Origin: VRUE01 sp036524775
GTDB lineage: Bacteria; Actinomycetota; Thermoleophilia; Solirubrobacterales; 70-9
Reading direction: 5' to 3'
Length of the DNA stretch: 64,000 nt
Assembly (NCBI GenBank): GCA_036524775.1
Contig: DATDBO010000033.1
Span: 31,427 to 95,426, forward strand
Both the position numbers and the translations under genes were made by a program. Below the pieces are notes generated by a model. That model did not search any database. It was not told the DNA's origin and saw only the letters and a program-made list of their open reading frames with translations. Positions 60,599 to 64,000 of the stretch are shown here, in pieces; the stretch's first letter is position 1, and each line of letters starts with the position of its first letter.

Positions 60599-61074
60599 TC
60601 TGCTGCGTGCCGGTGGTAGCTCAGGCCGACTCCAGCGGGATCCAATACCAGGACGCTCCGCCCACGGTACCTGGCAAGACGGCCACTAGCGACGATGGCG
60701 GCTCGGCGAGCTCGTCGAAGGACCGCGAAGGCGGATCGACGGCCGGCTCGGGGGCATCGTCTGACGGTGGCTCTTCTGCGGGCGGCTCATCTTCGAAGTC
60801 CGGCGGCGCCGACGGTGCGGCCGGGGACAGGGGCCAGGGTAGCCCAGGCGGTCAATCGGACGAGGGCAAGGCCTCGGGCAACGGCTCCGCCAAGCCAGGC
60901 ACTACGGCACAGGCGAACCCCCCATCGAGCGAGGACAACGGCGGTTCGTCCCCGCTGGTGCCGATCTTGATCGCGATCGCAGTCCTCGCCGCAATCTCGA
61001 TCGCCGTCGTGGCGATGAGGCAGCGCCGACAGCGCGACTCGACCGGTTCGCCCGTCTCGCCCGAGGCGAGTTAG
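60520..61074 (+). CDS. Secreted Ser/Gly-rich protein with C-terminal membrane anchor
   Basis: A 184-residue protein: a signal peptide (MLALSTLALVAFCCVPVVAQA), a low-complexity Ser/Gly/Asp linker (about 55-140, runs such as GSSAGGSSSKSGG), a hydrophobic anchor (VPILIAIAVLAAISIAVVAM, about 146-165) and a basic tail (RQRRQRDS). This is the layout of a cell-wall-spanning stalk with an inner-membrane anchor. There is no enzyme motif. It starts inside the 5' end of the ligase-like gene on the other strand and lies 4 bp before a glycosidase gene, so the two are likely co-transcribed. Confidence 0.65.
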   Translation: MFGTRQDSVPAPVRWMLALSTLALVAFCCVPVVAQADSSGIQYQDAPPTVPGKTATSDDGGSASSSKDREGGSTAGSGASSDGGSSAGGSSSKSGGADGAAGDRGQGSPGGQSDEGKASGNGSAKPGTTAQANPPSSEDNGGSSPLVPILIAIAVLAAISIAVVAMRQRRQRDSTGSPVSPEAS

Positions 61075-61078
61075 CCCG

Positions 61079-62224
61079 ATGGGGCACGAGCGGATGGCCT
61101 TTGGCATGCGCATGCGCGTTCTTGGCGCGGCGCTGGCGATCCTCGCTCTGATCGCGGCCATCCTGGCCGGTCAGGCGAGGGCCGTTCCGGCGAACTTCTG
61201 GGGCGTCGTCCCACAACTCACCCCCAGCGCGGAACAGTTCCAGCGCCTGAAGAGAGGGGGGGTGGACAGCGTCCGCATGGCGATCTCCTGGGGGTCCGTG
61301 CAGCCGCTGCGCAACGGCCCATACGACTTCTCCGGCTCCGACGCGGTGGTCGGCGCCGCGGCGGCGGCACAGATCGACGTCCTGCCCTTCCTGGTCGGCG
61401 CGCCCACCTGGGCGGTGCCGTCGGCTGTCGTTCCCCGCTCCGGCGGCTTTCGCACCACCAAGTTCCTGCCCGTGCGCAGCGGCGTGCAGCGCTCGGGCTG
61501 GCGCAACTTCGTCATCCAAGTGATCCAACGCTACGGTCCGACCGGCACTTTCTGGACGGAAAACCCGACTCTGCCGAGACGGCCGATCCGCGCCTGGCAG
61601 ATCTGGAACGAGCCCAACTTCAAGTACTTCGTCGTGCGGCCGAACCCGGCCGAGTACGGCAAGCTGGTGAAGATCTCCTCCGGCGCGATCAAAGCGGCGG
61701 ACCCCGGCGCCCACCTGATCCTCGGAGGGCTCTTCGCGCGACCGATCGAGGCGGAAATCGAGGCCGGCCCGCCACAGGCCTACTTCGCCGCCGACTTCCT
61801 CGACCTGATGTACCGCAGCACGCCGGGGATCAAGTCGATGTTCCATGGCTATGCCCTGCATCCATACACGGGCAGCTACAAGAACCTCACCTCGCGGATC
61901 GAAGAAGTACGTGAGGTGTTGAAGGTCAACCGTGACGCCGGCAAGGGGCTCTGGGTGACCGAGTTGGGATGGAGCTCGCAGCCTGCGCGCGCCGGCAACA
62001 GCTTCGCCAAGGGTCTCAACGGACAGGCGGCGCAGTTGAAAGGCGCCTTTGGTCTGCTGCGGGCGAAACAGCGCAAATGGCAGATCCAGCGGGTCTACTG
62101 GTTCTCGGTCGACGACCTCAAAGGGGCCTGCAACTTCTGCGACGGGTCCGGGCTGTTCAGCAAAGGCTTCGTGCCGAAGCCGTCCTGGCGGGCTTACGTC
62201 AGGTTCGCCGGCGGCACCCCCTAG
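61079..62224 (+). CDS. Secreted clan-A glycosidase, PslG/GH39-like (paralogue 3)
   Basis: A 381-residue protein with a signal sequence (VLGAALAILALIAAILAGQARA). Barrel signs: NFWGVVPQ, VRMAISWGSVQP, LPFLVGAPTWA, acid/base Glu178 in IWNEPN, ALHPYTGS, and nucleophile Glu295 in WVTELGWSS. The shared C-terminal block is CNFCDGSGLF then KPSWRAYV. It has no carbohydrate-binding module. It follows the anchored stalk protein by 4 bp and precedes a second glycosidase by 48 bp, forming a small secreted-enzyme operon. It probably cuts the polymer made by this locus. Confidence 0.85.
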   Translation: MGHERMAFGMRMRVLGAALAILALIAAILAGQARAVPANFWGVVPQLTPSAEQFQRLKRGGVDSVRMAISWGSVQPLRNGPYDFSGSDAVVGAAAAAQIDVLPFLVGAPTWAVPSAVVPRSGGFRTTKFLPVRSGVQRSGWRNFVIQVIQRYGPTGTFWTENPTLPRRPIRAWQIWNEPNFKYFVVRPNPAEYGKLVKISSGAIKAADPGAHLILGGLFARPIEAEIEAGPPQAYFAADFLDLMYRSTPGIKSMFHGYALHPYTGSYKNLTSRIEEVREVLKVNRDAGKGLWVTELGWSSQPARAGNSFAKGLNGQAAQLKGAFGLLRAKQRKWQIQRVYWFSVDDLKGACNFCDGSGLFSKGFVPKPSWRAYVRFAGGTP

Positions 62225-62272
62225 CCCGCGCGCCACGCTACTTTCTCTCGCGGAGGTGTTGACTCGACTGCG

Positions 62273-63355
62273 ATGAGACGAACGCTCGCAGCCGCCTGCG
62301 CGGCGCTGGGCCTGCTGGCCGCGACGCCCGCTGCCCCGGCTGATGCGCCGCCCGGCTTCTTCGGCATCTCGCCGCAGGGCGCGACGCACGCTTCCGATTT
62401 CGAGTTGATGGCGGAGGCCGGCGTGAGGAGCGTGCGGATTCCCCTCTATTGGTCGCAGATCGAGCCGTTCAGCCCCTTTGCCACGGAGCCGGACTGGCAG
62501 AGCTTCGACCGCGACGTCGAACTGGCGGCGAGACACGGGTTGGAGGTTCTACCCGTCGTCTGGGGCTCGCCACCCTGGGTCATGCCGGAGCTGCGGCTCG
62601 AACCGACGCGCGGCTGGCAGCTGCGCGCCTGGGCGTCATTCTTGCGCCGGGCGGTCCAGCGCTATGGGTACGGCGGGACCCTCTGGCACGAGGACCGGGA
62701 GGAGGCGCTCCCCTACATGCCGATTCGCCGTTGGGAGATCTGGAACGAGCCGAACATCGTCACCTTCGGCCGCGCCGACCCGAAGCGCTTCGCCGAGCTG
62801 GTGCGGGTCAGCGGGCGCGTCGTCCACGCCGGCGGGGGCGAAGCGATCCTCGGCGGCTTCTTCGGTCGGCCGCTGCAGATCCCCCCCAACGTCGGCTCCG
62901 GGCGCTTCCTCAACGAGCTCTATCGAGCGCGGCGGGTCAAGCAGTTCTTCGACGGGGTGGGCCTGCACCCATACGTCGCCGACGCGGGCGCGATGCGCGC
63001 CCAGATCCGCAACCTGCGCCGCGTCATGCGGATCCACAACGACGCCGCGACGCCGCTGTACGTGACCGAGCTGGGCTGGGGCTCGGCCAGTTTCGAGTCG
63101 CGCTGGGAGCGCGGGCCGTGGGGCCAGGCGCGCGAGCTTGCACAGGCCTTCTCGATGCTCGCCGGGAACCGCCGCTCGTGGCGGATCGGCGGCGTCTGGT
63201 GGTTCTCCTGGACCGACGCGATCGGGAGCTGCCAGTTCTGCGACTCGGCGGGCCTGCTCAACGAGAACCGCGAGGCAAAGCCCGCCTGGTACGAGTTCAC
63301 CGCCTGGACCGGCGGCGATCCGGAAATCGTGCCCCGGGCGACCTTGCTCGAATAG
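62273..63355 (+). CDS. Secreted clan-A glycosidase, PslG/GH39-like (paralogue 4)
   Basis: A 360-residue protein with a signal peptide (about 1-24). FFGISPQG, VRIPLYWSQIEP, LPVVWGSPPWV, acid/base Glu159 in IWNEPN, LHPYVAD, nucleophile Glu266 in YVTELGWGS, and the family end CQFCDSAGLL then KPAWYEF. It differs clearly from paralogue 3 despite being adjacent, so the duplication is old and the two may cut different linkages. Start: ATG at 62273. Confidence 0.85.
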   Translation: MRRTLAAACAALGLLAATPAAPADAPPGFFGISPQGATHASDFELMAEAGVRSVRIPLYWSQIEPFSPFATEPDWQSFDRDVELAARHGLEVLPVVWGSPPWVMPELRLEPTRGWQLRAWASFLRRAVQRYGYGGTLWHEDREEALPYMPIRRWEIWNEPNIVTFGRADPKRFAELVRVSGRVVHAGGGEAILGGFFGRPLQIPPNVGSGRFLNELYRARRVKQFFDGVGLHPYVADAGAMRAQIRNLRRVMRIHNDAATPLYVTELGWGSASFESRWERGPWGQARELAQAFSMLAGNRRSWRIGGVWWFSWTDAIGSCQFCDSAGLLNENREAKPAWYEFTAWTGGDPEIVPRATLLE

Positions 63356-63377
63356 CGGGCCGCGTAAGATCGGTGGG

Positions 63378-64000
63378 TTGAGCACCCGCCCGAAAGCAAG
63401 CGCGAAGCCCGATCCGCTGGCCCCTTTCAGCCCTGAGGTCAGGCGCTGGTTCGAGTCCTCCTTCGAGGGGCCGACGCCCGCCCAGGCGGGCGGCTGGGAG
63501 GCGATCTCGGGCGGCGCCAACGCGCTGATCTGCGCCCCGACCGGCTCCGGCAAGACCCTCGCCGCCTTCCTCTGGGGGATCGACAAGCTCGCGCGCGAGC
63601 GGGATCGGGGCGAGGGCGTGAAGCTCGTATACGTCTCGCCGCTGAAGGCGCTCTCCTACGACATCGAGCGCAACCTGCGGGCGCCGCTGCGCGGGATCGG
63701 CGCCGACATCTCGGTCGGCCTGCGCACCGGTGACACCTCCCAGAAAGAGCGGCGCGATATGCGCAAATCGCCGCCCGACATCCTGATCACCACCCCCGAG
63801 TCGCTCTACCTGATCCTCTCCTCGGGGGCCCGCGAGATCCTCACGGGAGTCGAGGCTGTGATCGTCGACGAGATTCACGCGGTGGCCCAATCGAAGCGTG
63901 GTAGCCACCTGGCGTTGACTTTGGAGAGGCTCGATCACCTTGTGGGGGAGTCGGGGGAGGACTCGGCGGAGCAACAGCGGGGAGGCTCCGGCGAGCCCTC
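63378..64000 (+). CDS. Lhr-type DEAD/DEAH helicase (3' partial)
   Basis: The first 207 codons are present; the gene runs off the window. From the TTG at 63378: PTPAQAGGWEAISGG, Walker A APTGSGKTLAAFLWGID, VSPLKALSYDIERNL, RTGDTSQKERRDM, ITTPESLYLILSS and motif II VDEIHAV, all typical of Lhr large helicase-related proteins acting in DNA repair. After SHLALTLERLDHLV the frame enters a Gly/Ser/Glu-rich stretch (GESGEDSAEQQRGGSGEP) where Lhr normally continues at once with QRIGLSAT, so there is a linker insertion here. The helicase call is firm; the rest is outside the window. Confidence 0.9.
   Translation, partial: MSTRPKASAKPDPLAPFSPEVRRWFESSFEGPTPAQAGGWEAISGGANALICAPTGSGKTLAAFLWGIDKLARERDRGEGVKLVYVSPLKALSYDIERNLRAPLRGIGADISVGLRTGDTSQKERRDMRKSPPDILITTPESLYLILSSGAREILTGVEAVIVDEIHAVAQSKRGSHLALTLERLDHLVGESGEDSAEQQRGGSGEP

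Noticed and set aside
63440..63465. ggttcgagtcc resembling a tRNA T-loop
   Set aside because: It codes for WFESS in the Lhr-type helicase, and no acceptor, D or anticodon stems can be drawn around it.

Overview
The window looks like a chromosomal segment of a very GC-rich actinobacterium. Frequent GTG/TTG starts, many 1-4 bp stop/start overlaps (ATGA, GTGA, TTGA), a naturally fused PafB-PafC type WYL regulator, arabinose/rhamnose-style surface sugar genes and DPM-synthase-like enzymes fit Actinomycetota; the gene mix suggests Thermoleophilia/Solirubrobacterales, but that placement is inference, not shown by a marker gene. No stretch longer than about 200 bases lacks a gene.

Region 1 (1-4.9 kb) is housekeeping: a 5'-truncated MrfA/YprA-type helicase, a TIGR00725 gene broken by an internal deletion, a secreted GH15-like protein, tRNA-Phe(GAA) and a phosphoribosyltransferase-like protein starting 5 nt after the tRNA. 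Region 2 (4.9-9.8 kb) is the most unusual locus. A 61-residue peptide made mostly of two 19-residue repeats lies divergent to two SagB-type flavin dehydrogenases. The first SagB carries an N-terminal segment resembling an RRE/PqqD winged helix. The second overlaps argS by ATGA, and argS is followed by a degenerate acetylglutamate-kinase paralogue. No YcaO or peptidase is present, so this is at best a candidate RiPP or peptide-modification locus.

Region 3 (9.8-24.4 kb) is ordinary metabolism and regulation: a minus-strand run (ArsC-like phosphatase, fumarylacetoacetase family, alpha/beta hydrolase, spermidine-synthase-like), YhaM-like HD nuclease, PafBC fusion, metallo-beta-lactamase-fold hydrolase, delta-60 repeat protein, penicillin acylase, DUF1906 protein and a PNPOx-like protein. 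Two copies of a 35-54 nt palindromic element occur at 17.2 and 22.0 kb.

Region 4 (24.4-50 kb, resuming at 56-63.4 kb) is a large surface-polysaccharide locus. It has polyprenol-phosphate sugar transferases, about nine GT2/GT4 enzymes, three polytopic membrane proteins of GT-C or Wzy appearance, methyltransferases, an asparagine-synthase-like amidotransferase, two CDP-paratose-epimerase-like SDRs, a Wzm/Wzt exporter, a complete rmlADBC dTDP-L-rhamnose operon, a WbaP-type initiating phosphosugar transferase and an O-antigen-ligase-like protein. Four secreted clan-A glycosidases of PslG/GH39 appearance are embedded in it. Together they suggest a rhamnose-containing polymer built on a polyprenyl carrier, exported, and trimmed outside the cell.

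Region 5 (50-56.1 kb) interrupts the polysaccharide locus and has visibly lower GC and more A/T-ending codons: a small coiled-coil/membrane protein, a PucR-type regulator, an RTX-like repeat protein and a glycosidase with a C-terminal PLL-like lectin propeller. It looks like an acquired surface module. The window ends inside an Lhr-type helicase gene.
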